A stretch of DNA of 64,000 nucleotides from Pedobacter frigiditerrae (GTDB taxonomy: Bacteria > Bacteroidota > Bacteroidia > Sphingobacteriales > Sphingobacteriaceae). Below are positions 1 to 9,134 of this stretch, piece after piece. Both the position numbers and the translations under genes were made by a program. Position 1 is the first letter of the stretch, and each line of letters starts with the position of its first letter. Where the stretch lies: positions 620,001-684,000 of the forward strand of contig NZ_SJSK01000001.1 in NCBI RefSeq assembly GCF_004331645.1, read 5' to 3'. The notes under the pieces were generated by a model. It was not told where the DNA came from, did not search any database, and saw nothing but the letters and a program-made list of their open reading frames with translations.

Positions 1-259
1 ATACCAGCTTTATCTTTATGATGAAAGACCGGATGATTATACGGAACCCGTGCCGCCTGTTTCAGAAGTTGCAGTAAAAAAAACAACTAGTAGAGGCAGA
101 ATAAAATCATCAACCAAAAAAACAAATATTTATACTGTTAAAAAAGGCGATAACTTAAATAAATTAGCCGAACGAATTGGAACCACATCCGCAGCATTGA
201 TGAAGAAAAATGGATTGAAATCAGCTGCGCTACAGCCTGGTCAGAAACTTAAATTATAA
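1..259 (+). CDS. LysM-domain protein, C-terminal part (cut by window start)
   Basis: The reading frame is open from base 2, so the 5' end lies outside the window. What is visible is an acidic, proline-containing linker, a basic Ser/Thr/Lys stretch, and a final LysM domain beginning YTVKKGDNLNKLAERIG and ending QPGQKLKL. LysM modules bind the N-acetylglucosamine parts of peptidoglycan, so this is probably an exported wall-binding protein. Its stop codon overlaps the start of the glucosaminidase gene by one base (TAATG), so the two are translationally coupled. The catalytic or N-terminal part cannot be seen, so the enzyme class is unknown. Confidence 0.8.
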   Translation, partial: YQLYLYDERPDDYTEPVPPVSEVAVKKTTSRGRIKSSTKKTNIYTVKKGDNLNKLAERIGTTSAALMKKNGLKSAALQPGQKLKL

Positions 260-1110
260 TGAAGAAAACCCTACTATTTTTGGCTGTTGCCATTATCTTT
301 TTTAGTTCTTGTAAATCGAGGCAATATAGCCGCAACAATAAACAAATTGAAAAGGCCGCAAATAAAGAAAATCCGAATTTTACTACTTATACAACCCTTA
401 GTTATATAGCCGCTTTTAAAGCAGTGGCGATAGAGGAAATGAATAAGTATGGAATTCCGGCAAGCATAACCCTAGCACAAGGAATTTCCGAATCTGGCAG
501 TGGAAATAGTAGTTTAGCTAAATATGCGAATAATCATTTTGGTATTAAATGTACATCAGATTGGAAAGGGAAAGCCTATTATAAAGATGATGACCAATCT
601 AACGATTGTTTTAGGGTCTATAAAGATGCTAGAGAGTCTTATAAAGACCACTCTGAGTTTTTAAAACGTAAACGTTATAGCTTCCTTTTCGAGTTGGATA
701 AAAACGATTACAGAAACTGGGCAATTGGTTTAAAAACTGCTGGATATGCAACCAATCCAAAATATGCTGATATGCTGATTGGCATTATAGAAAAGTATAA
801 GTTAAATCAATACGATTCACCAGAATCTGAAAGTGAGAAAGTTGCCAGAGAAGACCGAGTTTTTACGGAGATAAATGCAAATATTCCAGTTGAGAAGAAA
901 AAGTTTGCACCTATTGAAATTGCACCGAAGGACCCGCCTAGTGCTGCGATCACTACAGCACCAGCTGATGGCTATTATGTGGTAAAACAAGGCGACACTT
1001 TATTTAAAATCTCTCAACTTTTTAAACTAACGGTTGATGAATTGAAGGCTTTGAATAAAATGACCGACAACAACATCAAAATTGGTCAAAAACTATTGGT
1101 AGTTAAATAA
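259..1110 (+). CDS. Glucosaminidase (GH73-type) lipoprotein with LysM domain
   Basis: A 283-residue exported murein hydrolase. Residues 1-18 form a lipoprotein signal ending in a lipobox (FFSSC). Residues about 50-190 carry the GH73/FlgJ-like fold, seen in IPASITLAQGISESGSG with the catalytic-type glutamate, NNHFGIKC, and the YKDHSEFL and AGYATNPKYA motifs. The C-terminus (YYVVKQGDTLFKISQLF to GQKLLVVK) is a LysM domain. The expected reaction is cleavage of the N-acetylglucosaminyl bond in peptidoglycan during wall remodelling. It is coupled to the preceding LysM gene by a one-base overlap. Confidence 0.9.
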   Translation: MKKTLLFLAVAIIFFSSCKSRQYSRNNKQIEKAANKENPNFTTYTTLSYIAAFKAVAIEEMNKYGIPASITLAQGISESGSGNSSLAKYANNHFGIKCTSDWKGKAYYKDDDQSNDCFRVYKDARESYKDHSEFLKRKRYSFLFELDKNDYRNWAIGLKTAGYATNPKYADMLIGIIEKYKLNQYDSPESESEKVAREDRVFTEINANIPVEKKKFAPIEIAPKDPPSAAITTAPADGYYVVKQGDTLFKISQLFKLTVDELKALNKMTDNNIKIGQKLLVVK

Positions 1111-1159
1111 TGTTAATATAAACAAACCTTATTTGCTTATATTGTAGTTTTGTAAGCTA

Positions 1160-1927
1160 ATGAAATCTTTAAGCCTATTTCTATTAATGTTATGCTGTTG
1201 TACTCAACTCTTTGCCCAAAATAAAACGGTGCAAGGTTTTGTGGTAGACAAAGATAGCAAATTGAGATTAGCGAAAGTTTACATTTACAACCCGACAACC
1301 GACGAAGGAATTTACAATAACAATAAAGGAGAGTTTACAGCAACTGCAAAGGTTGGAGACACTTTATTTGCAGCCTTGAGTGGTTACGGAATGGATACAG
1401 TAATTTTCAAAGGTCAAAGTGCAATAGCATTTCAACTAAAATCTTTAAGCATCAAACTAAAAGAAGTTAAAATTTACGGTAAAACGCTCACTCCTCAAGA
1501 ACAATATTCAATTCTTAAAAAGGATTACAAATATCAGTTAGATAAAGGAAGTACTAAAGATTTATTTACTATGGGCCTCAATAGAGTTGGTTTAGGCATT
1601 GATGCGATCTATAACCTACTTAGCAGGCAAGGAAAAAATGCAAGGCATTTACAAGCAATTTTAGAACGAGATTATCGAGAAGAAATCATAGATTATCGTT
1701 TTAAACCAGACTATGTTAAAGCACTAACATCGGCCAATGATGCAGAGTTAAAGGATTTTATGTCGCAGTATCGCCCAACTTACCAATTCACCTTGTCTGC
1801 ATCTGAATATGCTTTTGTACTGTTCATCAAAAACAGCTTTGCGTCTTATAAAAGAAACCCTTCTTTATTAAGATTGCCAAGTTTACCTAAGGTAAATATC
1901 CCTAATTTGAGTTATCAAAATCAATGA
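1160..1927 (+). CDS. Exported protein with carboxypeptidase-like regulatory domain
   Basis: 255 residues, starting with a signal peptide (LFLLMLCCCTQLFAQ). Residues about 22-100 look like a CarboxypepD_reg-like beta-sandwich (KTVQGFVVDKDSKLRLAKV, NNNKGEFTATAKVGDTLF), a module common in Bacteroidota envelope proteins. The rest is alpha-helical and not recognised. A TAnnTTTG-type -7 box (TAGTTTTG, 1145-1152) lies just upstream. The stop overlaps the start of the next gene by four bases (ATGA), so the two are probably co-translated. No catalytic residues are apparent. Confidence 0.75.
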   Translation: MKSLSLFLLMLCCCTQLFAQNKTVQGFVVDKDSKLRLAKVYIYNPTTDEGIYNNNKGEFTATAKVGDTLFAALSGYGMDTVIFKGQSAIAFQLKSLSIKLKEVKIYGKTLTPQEQYSILKKDYKYQLDKGSTKDLFTMGLNRVGLGIDAIYNLLSRQGKNARHLQAILERDYREEIIDYRFKPDYVKALTSANDAELKDFMSQYRPTYQFTLSASEYAFVLFIKNSFASYKRNPSLLRLPSLPKVNIPNLSYQNQ

Positions 1928-2250
1928 GGTATTGGTTGTTAATTTTACCAAAACTGCCAGCTAACGCGATGGCAATATTTCCCTTCATTCTACTTAAAAA
2001 CTCATCACAACAAAAAGATTTAGTGTTACTTAATCACGAGAAAATTCATTTACAACAACAATTGGAATTATTGATTATTCCATTCTATTTGCTCTATTTG
2101 TTGAATTACTTTATCAACCTTGTTAAATATAAAAATCACTACCAAGCATATTATAACATCTGTTTTGAAAGGGAATCTTATCATTTTGAGGAAGATTTAA
2201 ATTATTTATCTAAAAGGAAATTATACAATTGGACTAAATTTCTTCGTTAA
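1924..2250 (+). CDS. Small membrane-associated protein with HEKIH motif
   Basis: 108 residues. It has a hydrophobic N-terminus (residues 1-25), a zinc-protease-like motif HEKIHLQQQLELL (residues about 38-50), a second hydrophobic segment (about 50-67) and a basic, aromatic tail. The HExxH motif followed by QQ resembles the active-site helix of M56/BlaR1 membrane peptidases, as in the protein at 6340-8409 (HEKIHIQQGHSYD), but the protein is far shorter than that family. It overlaps the preceding gene by four bases. It may be a minimal M56-like peptidase or a remnant; activity is not shown by the sequence. Confidence 0.7.
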   Translation: MRYWLLILPKLPANAMAIFPFILLKNSSQQKDLVLLNHEKIHLQQQLELLIIPFYLLYLLNYFINLVKYKNHYQAYYNICFERESYHFEEDLNYLSKRKLYNWTKFLR

Positions 2251-2338
2251 ATGCTCGGAAGATGGTTTAGGATAATGCAAAGGCGACAAGTATAAAAAAC
2301 TTTTATTCCGTTTAATTTTTGTTTTTCTTTGCAATAGA

Positions 2339-3331
2339 ATGAAGAAATTACTGCTTGCCTTTTTAACCATATCTGCCTTTTCTTTTCGTTTAGCTGCTCA
2401 AGAAGTAGACACTGTTCCTATTTCTACTAAGGGTTTAGATATAAAGTTAAAACGCAGTCCACTTCCATCTCGAATTGGAACAATACAATTTAAACCAGTA
2501 AATTTAAGTCCGGCATTGGTTAATGCCAAGGTAAATTACTGGAAAACCAGGACTTCTGTTGGAATAAATATTAATCAGGCTGCGTTTAGCGATAATTGGA
2601 AAGGTGGTGGTGTAAACTCTTTAGCCATAGGCGGATTAATTAATTACAAAGCAGAATATAGCAAAGAAAGCTATAGTTATGCAAGCGAAGTAATTTTACA
2701 ATACGGTAAGGTTAAAAACAAAAGTCAGTTACAAAAGAAAACAACAGATAGGATATATTGGGATAATAAAGCTGCTGTACAATTATCTAAAAATTGGTAT
2801 TTCTTTGGTTCGATGAATTTCGAGTCTCAATTTGACAAAGGCTTTTCATACAGTAGAGATGCACAAGGAAACGAAAAAGAAAACTTGCTTTCGAAGTTTA
2901 TGTCTCCTGGTTATTTAACAGAATCAATAGGTTTTGAATATAAGCCAAATAAGTTTTTCTCTACCCGAATTGGTACTGGAACTGCCCGACAAACATTCGT
3001 ATTAGATACTGCGCTTTACCGAACTAATCCCAAAAATTTCGGGGTAGAAAAAGGCAAAACAATTAGAAATGAGTTGGCATTTCAAGTGGTGATGAATTAC
3101 GAAAAAGAAATTTTCCAAAACGTAATGCTAAAAACCAAATACAATATGTTTATCCCTTATGATAATTTTGGGCATATTGACCATAGGTTAGATATTAACG
3201 TAATTGCTAAAATTAACCGATTTATGAACGTTTCTATTACTGGCGTTGGTTTATACGATAGAGATACCGATTTAAAAATACAAGGCTCACAAACCTTAGC
3301 GCTTGGGTTGGTGTTTGCTTTCCCTAGGTAA
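2339..3331 (+). CDS. DUF3078 family outer-membrane protein
   Basis: 330 residues with a signal peptide (LLAFLTISAFSFRLAAQ). The body is rich in alternating aromatic and polar beta-strand sequence (SVGININQAAFSDNWKGG, WYFFGSMNFESQFDKGF) that matches DUF3078, a Bacteroidota-specific predicted beta-barrel or surface-exposed family. It ends ALGLVFAFPR, a typical outer-membrane last strand with an aromatic residue near the C-terminus. The role is unknown. It stands alone between the small membrane proteins. Confidence 0.85.
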   Translation: MKKLLLAFLTISAFSFRLAAQEVDTVPISTKGLDIKLKRSPLPSRIGTIQFKPVNLSPALVNAKVNYWKTRTSVGININQAAFSDNWKGGGVNSLAIGGLINYKAEYSKESYSYASEVILQYGKVKNKSQLQKKTTDRIYWDNKAAVQLSKNWYFFGSMNFESQFDKGFSYSRDAQGNEKENLLSKFMSPGYLTESIGFEYKPNKFFSTRIGTGTARQTFVLDTALYRTNPKNFGVEKGKTIRNELAFQVVMNYEKEIFQNVMLKTKYNMFIPYDNFGHIDHRLDINVIAKINRFMNVSITGVGLYDRDTDLKIQGSQTLALGLVFAFPR

Positions 3332-3390
3332 GCTGTAGTCCAAAAAGGGATGCTGAGATTAATCTCAATTCACACATTGAATTAAATACC

Positions 3391-3582
3391 ATGAACTTAA
3401 CCTTAAAAGCCTTTTTACAAGGATTTTTGCTTTGCCTTTTCCTAACAATAGTAACTTTATTAATAAAGATTTACTGGTATAAAGCAGTTATTCATTTAGA
3501 CTGGACATATTATTTGGGACATTTAGCTATATGTTTAATATGTGGTTTTGCCGTTATATTTATTAAGAGAAAGAAAAAGTAA
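3391..3582 (+). CDS. Small two-helix membrane protein
   Basis: 63 residues with two predicted transmembrane helices (about 8-28 and 38-57) and a basic tail (KRKKK), so probably an inner-membrane protein with a cytoplasmic C-terminus. No family is recognised. It lies between the DUF3078 gene and the convergent DUF5916 gene. Confidence 0.5.
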   Translation: MNLTLKAFLQGFLLCLFLTIVTLLIKIYWYKAVIHLDWTYYLGHLAICLICGFAVIFIKRKKK

Positions 3583-3633
3583 GCTTCATAATTTAATAAC
3601 TAATTAAACGGACTGGTATTTATTTTCAAAATA

Positions 3634-3687
3634 CAGAAAAGGCACTGATTAGAATAACATATCCAAATCAAGTCTGCGCCTTTTCTG
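3634..3687. terminator. Inverted repeat between convergent genes
   Basis: CAGAAAAGGC (3634-3643) and its exact complement GCCTTTTCTG (3678-3687) enclose a 34-nt loop between two genes that face each other. The position suits a bidirectional terminator, but the long loop and the missing U-run on the + side make this tentative. Confidence 0.35.
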
Positions 3688-3705
3688 CTAAAAAATTTAA
3701 TAACT

Positions 3706-6135
3706 CTATCCTTTCTTCTTCACCAAGTTTAAGTAATCGATGTAATACAATATCTTGATAGATAAACTATTGTTTTGTGGGCTAGAAAGAATATTATCAA
3801 AGTTTCTGCTATAGCGCTTGGTTAAAAATTTATCATTTGTTTCTGCAGCATCTTTGTAGGTAATGCTTAGCTCACTCCCAGGAGAGAAAACCCAAGAATA
3901 CGCTAAATCTATATTAAAAACATTATAGTTTCTATCCACATTCTGTAAAGCTGGTCCAGTGTAAGCGTTTAATCCGCCAGCATTGTTTAGTGCGTAGAAC
4001 TCTTTGTTTCTTCTATCAGACCAATAATGCCTAACCCCTAAACGAATGCCCATTTTATTACTAAAACTATACTTGGCATCCATTGTATTTTCAACTGTGT
4101 TTCTATCATATCTAGAGAAAACAGATTGAGCGCCATTAAAGCCAACCCAGTTTACAAAGTTGTAACTCGGATTAAAATTAAGGTCTAAACCAAAAGCTAG
4201 TTTATCGCTTACCCTATAGTTTTGAAAAAAGTAATAATTGTAACTAACCCCATCAAACATTGCTCTTTTAATTCTGACTATGTTTCCTCCAAAATTGTAA
4301 GCTTTTGCTCTATTTGGATTAACATAAATAGCCAATCGATAACTTTCTGGTGCTTTGTAAACTTGTCCGTTTCTAGATTCATAAAAATCATTAGATTCTG
4401 CTAGCCAATTCGCATTTAGCTCTGCAGACCATTGGTTTTTAAATTGAACATATACGCCTGGGAAAATACCCAGACTTTGAAAATCGCCAGGTTTAAATCT
4501 TCTTGAATATTCTATTTCAGTCCAAGCTTGAATAGAGTTATACCATTTACCTGGTTTATACTTATTGTAAGCGATATTTATTGACTGGTCAAGAAAGTTA
4601 TTATTGGTGTAAAAACCCATATCTGATGGGTCGAATTTGGTGTCTGCAAACTCCTGCTCATAATTAAAAGTAAATGTTCCGCTTTTCTTTCCCAATTGAA
4701 ATTGATAGCTGTAACCATTTCGGTTTTCTTTAATTGGGTCTGCAGTAACATAACTCATTTTACCTGCTCCATCAATAAAATAGGCGTTCTTTTTATCATT
4801 AAAATTGAATAAGGCTGCACTTACATTTGCATCATAAGCACTTCCTTGCCTTAAAACATTGGTGTTGATTACACTAATAGAGCTGTTGTTTTTTAAGGTT
4901 TGGTCTAAAACAAAAATATTGTAATTGGTTAAAGGTTGACTTTCAAACTTGCTTCTATTTCCAGCTAAATCTTCAACTTCTGTATACATGTTATTAGTTA
5001 TGGCATTAAAAACCCCAATGCCCAAACCTTTAGCCGTACGCCCAGAAATTTTTGTAGCATTTAGCACTTTTCCTTCTTGTGGGTCTTTAATTACTTTATC
5101 GGTAGACTTTAGTTCGCTTTTATTGAAGTAAGATGGGATTGACCCAATCCTTTTGGAATAAAATAAATCACCCTTATTAAATAGCTCTGTTCCTTCCGTA
5201 AAAAACTGACGGTTTTCATTAAATTTTACCTCAAATGGCGTCAAGTTCAGAACCCTATAATCACTTTGTACCTGTCCAAAATCAGGTATTAAAGTCATAT
5301 CCAAAGTGAAGCTTTGATTAATACCGTACTTCACATCCATACCACCATTTATAGTTGCTTGCGTATTTTTTACGCCAGGCGTGTTGTATGGATAATGACT
5401 AATCAAGGTAGAAACATAAGGAGAAAAAGATAAACGCAATGGCGCCTTGATGCTTTTAAAACCTTCTAAAACCCCGCTCTGGTTAACAAAACCATCAACC
5501 TTTGGGTCAACGAAATTCCAAAATGTTTGGCGATTGGTTCCTGTACGTTTACGAGTAATATTCATTCCCCAGTTCTGAATATCTTTACTAGAAAATCGCA
5601 AAGCGGAATAAGGGATTTTAATTTCTGCAGTCCAACCTTTATCATCAATTGTTACTTCACTTTCCCAAACAGCATTCCAACTTTCGTCCTCTCCTGCGAT
5701 AAGCGAGTACTTTGCATCAAACTGTACACCAGCTGCAGTAACGAAAAACCCATAACCATTTACCCCATCTAGGAAGGTGTCAAATACTACACCTACAAAA
5801 TCTGCATTACCAATTTGGTCTCTCGAAACCAATTCATGCACAACGCTATCTGGTTTATCATACATTCTGGCCGAAACATAGATGGCATAGTCATCGTATA
5901 AAAACTTTACTTCTGTTCTACCTTCTTTAGTTTCTACACGTCCCGGAACTGGCCTTAATTCAATAAAATCTGTTGCTATTGGTGCTGCATTCCAAACCGC
6001 ATCATCTAAAAACCCATCTATTTTAGGGCTTGTAGAAGTTCGTTGCACTTGTACTTTCTTTTTTGGCTGTGCATTTTGAGCTAGAGCGGTGGTAACGCAG
6101 AGCGCCAATATAAGGCTGGTAAAAATAAATTTCAT
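3706..6135 (-). CDS. DUF5916 domain outer-membrane protein with CBM9-like N-terminus
   Basis: 809 residues with a signal peptide (FTSLILALCVTTALAQ). Residues about 27-220 form a CBM9-like carbohydrate-binding domain (KIDGFLDDAVWNAAP, EVKFLYDDYAIYVSARMYD). The remainder is the DUF5916 beta-barrel-like domain (FTEGTELFNKGDLFYSKRIG), ending in aromatic-rich strands. Members are exported Bacteroidota proteins of unknown function, possibly binding a glycan and an outer-membrane partner. It is transcribed alone, convergent with the small membrane gene. Confidence 0.88.
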   Translation of the reverse strand: MKFIFTSLILALCVTTALAQNAQPKKKVQVQRTSTSPKIDGFLDDAVWNAAPIATDFIELRPVPGRVETKEGRTEVKFLYDDYAIYVSARMYDKPDSVVHELVSRDQIGNADFVGVVFDTFLDGVNGYGFFVTAAGVQFDAKYSLIAGEDESWNAVWESEVTIDDKGWTAEIKIPYSALRFSSKDIQNWGMNITRKRTGTNRQTFWNFVDPKVDGFVNQSGVLEGFKSIKAPLRLSFSPYVSTLISHYPYNTPGVKNTQATINGGMDVKYGINQSFTLDMTLIPDFGQVQSDYRVLNLTPFEVKFNENRQFFTEGTELFNKGDLFYSKRIGSIPSYFNKSELKSTDKVIKDPQEGKVLNATKISGRTAKGLGIGVFNAITNNMYTEVEDLAGNRSKFESQPLTNYNIFVLDQTLKNNSSISVINTNVLRQGSAYDANVSAALFNFNDKKNAYFIDGAGKMSYVTADPIKENRNGYSYQFQLGKKSGTFTFNYEQEFADTKFDPSDMGFYTNNNFLDQSINIAYNKYKPGKWYNSIQAWTEIEYSRRFKPGDFQSLGIFPGVYVQFKNQWSAELNANWLAESNDFYESRNGQVYKAPESYRLAIYVNPNRAKAYNFGGNIVRIKRAMFDGVSYNYYFFQNYRVSDKLAFGLDLNFNPSYNFVNWVGFNGAQSVFSRYDRNTVENTMDAKYSFSNKMGIRLGVRHYWSDRRNKEFYALNNAGGLNAYTGPALQNVDRNYNVFNIDLAYSWVFSPGSELSITYKDAAETNDKFLTKRYSRNFDNILSSPQNNSLSIKILYYIDYLNLVKKKG

Positions 6136-6339
6136 TTGTTTGTTTGATTAAAGATTAGACACGGCTAATTAGGTAAATGTTGCATCGTAACAAAAATATA
6201 TTTTAATACGTGAGCAATTTTTTGGCATAGCGATACCTGTGCAACTAAAAAATCTTTTAGGAGCATGGTACTTAAACAAATTTTGTTGGGAATTATAAAG
6301 ATAGATTGCTCTGAAATTATCAAAGCAATCTATTGTTGA

Positions 6340-8409
6340 TTATAGTCCTAAAACGACTTTCTTTTCGACATATTTCTCAATAGAAGAATAATTATGTCCT
6401 TTCTTTTTCATTTCAGCAATATATGTAGGCGTAGTCCCTGTTGCTTTTGCGCTTACCACATTTTCAACGGTAAGGTTTTTAAAGCCAAGTTTTTTATACT
6501 CATTATAGTCTGCTGCGGTTATGCCAAGGGCTTTCATTCCCAGAAGATCTTCAGAATCTAGTTTACCCAAACCTAGATCTTCAAAGCTTTTACAATACTC
6601 TGGTGTAATGCCTAAGGATTTCATTCCTAAAAGTTCTTCATCAGTGAATTTAAAGCCTGCAGCAGTAAATGTTTTTACAAATTCTGCAGTAATGTTCATT
6701 GCTTTTTTTGCAATAGCCATTCCTAATTCGTCATCTTCATCATCTCCATTGGTCTTATGGTCTGTTCTTGTATTAATTTTTGGAGATTTAACTCTGGTGG
6801 GTGCCATTTCTTTATCACTGGCATTTTTAGCATTTCTTAAAAACTCACCATCAATTCCTTGAGCTTTAAGTGTAATTAATTTACTAGCTGTAATGTTTTT
6901 ATAGCCTGAACTTTTAATATCTTTTATAAAAGCAGCATCAACATTTAGCGCTTTTAATGGAATAATATCTTGAAGGCTTAGATTATCTAATCCAGCGTTT
7001 TTTAATGAAGCAATGTATTCTCCAGTAACCTTCATTGCGCAAAGCGGAATTAAATCATTTTTAGAAAATTGAGTGTAACCTTGTTTTTTAAGCATTGCAA
7101 TGAAATCCTTTTTAAGTTTAATCATATAAAAAACCATTCCATCTTTTTCTTTGTTTGCGGTTACACCTTCCTTTTCTAGGAAGTTAAAGAAGTTATCATC
7201 TACTTTAAATTCATAGTTTCCCATTCCTGCATTTCCATCAAATTTGCCAATAAATTGGATGGTTCCTGCATCTCTTGTTAACGAAAAAGTTCCTTTTTCT
7301 GCTGTTGGTAAATTTTTAAACTCTGATAATAAAAATTCGCTATTGCTGTAGTTATTATTACCTTCTTCATCCTCGAAACGGATGTTAATTTTGTCATTTT
7401 TTATTGTTGCAAACCAAGTTCCCTTGTTGGAGATTTGCATAAATTTATTATTGTTTTTTGCGTTAGTTTTAGTTGATTTTCCGAATGCAACTGGCTCGTT
7501 AAACAAAGAAACGCACACTAATAAAAGCGGAACTATACATAGATATTTCCATGTAGAGTTAATATTTGATTTTTTTGAGTTCATCATGAGTAATCTTTTT
7601 TTAAGAATAGATTGATTGTAATTTGTTGTTAAACTTGCTGGAAAGTTTGGAGCCGAAACCTTTACCAAACTCATTTGATAACTTGTTGGCTCAATATCAG
7701 AATGTGACAACAATTCGTTGTCTGTTAAAAATTCTAGGTTATCTTCCATCGCTTTGCGATAAAACCAAGCGAACGGGTTAAACCATTGGAAAATTAATGC
7801 CAATTCTGCTAAAATAATATCGTAGCTATGTCCTTGCTGAATATGGATTTTTTCGTGAAGGATGATTTGGTTATACGTATCCCAATCATATTTTTCTGGA
7901 TTGATAAAAATGTTATTGGCAAATGAGCATGGAGCCTGCTCACCAGAGAGCTCAACAATTCTAAATCTTCCATCCTGAATAAATGGTCTTGAATAACTTT
8001 TGTACAATAAAATGCAAAGTTGAAACAGAAAGTTGATGCCAAAAACCGCAACACCTAACCAATATGCCCAAACTACTACGTCTAGTAGTGAAACATCTTT
8101 AAAGAACGATTCTTTTGTATTGTTTTCTTTTGAAGAACCTGCCTGAACAGTTTGAGTCGTTTTTGAATTTACCGCTTGTTCTGAACTTTGAATTTTTGTT
8201 TTAGATTCAAATATCGATACTTCGATATTTGCCTTTCTAAACGACCATTGTTGGGGAACTGGAATTAATGGCAAACTAAAAGACAGAAATAAACAGCCTA
8301 ATAAAACAAATCTGTTTAACGGAAAGAAGGTTTCTTTCTGTAACAATACTTTATAAAACAAGAAACATCCGGCTAGAATAAGCGCAACATTTAAGGCATA
8401 GAAAATCAT
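6340..8409 (-). CDS. M56 (BlaR1-like) membrane metallopeptidase
   Basis: 689 residues. The N-terminal half has four predicted transmembrane helices (about 1-20, 33-50, 108-135, 285-305) and the zinc motif H185-E-K-I-H189, with QGHSYD following. This is the M56 peptidase that, in BlaR1/MecR1, cleaves the BlaI-type repressor after a signal. The C-terminal half is not a penicillin-binding domain. It is a run of repeats of about 25 residues of the form L-K/A-A-x-G-I-x-x-x-Y/F-I. The gene overlaps the BlaI-type gene upstream by four bases, so sensor and repressor form one operon. The signal is unknown. Confidence 0.9.
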   Translation of the reverse strand: MIFYALNVALILAGCFLFYKVLLQKETFFPLNRFVLLGCLFLSFSLPLIPVPQQWSFRKANIEVSIFESKTKIQSSEQAVNSKTTQTVQAGSSKENNTKESFFKDVSLLDVVVWAYWLGVAVFGINFLFQLCILLYKSYSRPFIQDGRFRIVELSGEQAPCSFANNIFINPEKYDWDTYNQIILHEKIHIQQGHSYDIILAELALIFQWFNPFAWFYRKAMEDNLEFLTDNELLSHSDIEPTSYQMSLVKVSAPNFPASLTTNYNQSILKKRLLMMNSKKSNINSTWKYLCIVPLLLVCVSLFNEPVAFGKSTKTNAKNNNKFMQISNKGTWFATIKNDKINIRFEDEEGNNNYSNSEFLLSEFKNLPTAEKGTFSLTRDAGTIQFIGKFDGNAGMGNYEFKVDDNFFNFLEKEGVTANKEKDGMVFYMIKLKKDFIAMLKKQGYTQFSKNDLIPLCAMKVTGEYIASLKNAGLDNLSLQDIIPLKALNVDAAFIKDIKSSGYKNITASKLITLKAQGIDGEFLRNAKNASDKEMAPTRVKSPKINTRTDHKTNGDDEDDELGMAIAKKAMNITAEFVKTFTAAGFKFTDEELLGMKSLGITPEYCKSFEDLGLGKLDSEDLLGMKALGITAADYNEYKKLGFKNLTVENVVSAKATGTTPTYIAEMKKKGHNYSSIEKYVEKKVVLGL

Positions 8410-8774
8410 GGCTTTTTAGTTTTAATAAGGTTTACGATTTCTGTTAATTCATCTTCAGAAAGATTCTGCTCTTTAGCAAAAAAGGCAAGCATACGTGGGT
8501 AGGAATTATCAAAATATTGACTTACTACATGTTTTAATGCGTGTTTTTGATATTCTTCTCTATTAATTTTTGCAAAATAGCAAAACATATTACCTACAAC
8601 ATCATGTCCTAAAAATCCCTTTTCTTCTAGAATTTTTACCATAGTTGCCACACTATTGTAATGCGGTTTTGGTTCCGGAAGCATTGGAATAATATCTCTG
8701 ATAAATGCTTTTTCCACATCCCAAAACGCTTGCATAATTTGTTCTTCTCTTTTTGCTAGTTTTATCATCTCCAT
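8406..8774 (-). CDS. BlaI/MecI/CopY-family repressor
   Basis: About 122 residues from the ATG at 8772-8774; a TTG five codons upstream is less likely. It is a winged-helix repressor of the Penicillinase_R family: the N-terminal KLAKREEQIMQAFWDVEKAF, the recognition region PHYNSVATMVKILEEKGFL, and a C-terminal dimerisation helix (QNLSEDELTEIVNLIK). Such proteins bind palindromes as dimers and are inactivated by cleavage by their M56 partner, here the next gene. Two near-identical palindromes lie directly upstream, which fits autorepression. Confidence 0.9.
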   Translation of the reverse strand: MEMIKLAKREEQIMQAFWDVEKAFIRDIIPMLPEPKPHYNSVATMVKILEEKGFLGHDVVGNMFCYFAKINREEYQKHALKHVVSQYFDNSYPRMLAFFAKEQNLSEDELTEIVNLIKTKKP

Positions 8775-8795
8775 AAAAATTATACTCAAAAGTAA

Positions 8796-8831
8796 TACTA
8801 ATTAATTAATAACAATACTAATTGATTAGTA
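8796..8831. promoter_or_regulatory. Tandem BlaI-type operator
   Basis: Two 16-bp boxes, TACTAATTAATTAATA (8796-8811) and TACTAATTGATTAGTA (8816-8831), start exactly 20 bp apart, about two helical turns. The second has perfect 7-bp arms and the first has one mismatch. They lie 22 bp upstream of the repressor start. BlaI-family repressors bind AT-rich palindromes of this kind, with TAC/GTA ends, so these are the likely sites for the neighbouring repressor. Confidence 0.7.
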
Positions 8832-9078
8832 GATTAGTAACTTTTTAGTTACGTTTTAAAATATAGCCCTTGAGATCTCCTCAAGGTTCTTTTATAGTTG
8901 TCAAGTATTAGGTTGGCTTTCCGTTAATGATTGTAGCGAAATCCTTTTTGGCTTTCAATAAATTCAATTTTTCAAAAAAAGCCAAAAAGATAAACCAGAA
9001 ATAGTATAAAAACGACCAAAACAGTTTTCAATTTGTCATAAAGTGATGCCTTTGGCACAGTTAACAGTTACTAAGTCA

Positions 9079-9112
9079 TTGTGGGCTTTTACCTTAAAAA
9101 TTAATATCTTTG
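9079..9112 (+). promoter_or_regulatory. Predicted Bacteroidota-type promoter of ffh
   Basis: A TATCTTTG box (9105-9112) matches the TAnnTTTG -7 consensus, with a weak TTG element about 23 bp upstream (9079-9081). It is placed 22 bp before the ffh start. The rest of the 8832-9134 gap shows no further gene or strong structure. Confidence 0.5.
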
Positions 9113-9134
9113 CGCTTTAAGAATTAGACAAATT

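Noticed and set aside
8890..9134. Possible tRNA or 4.5S RNA before ffh
   Set aside because: No cloverleaf or SRP RNA hairpin could be drawn by eye; no RNA gene was found in the window.
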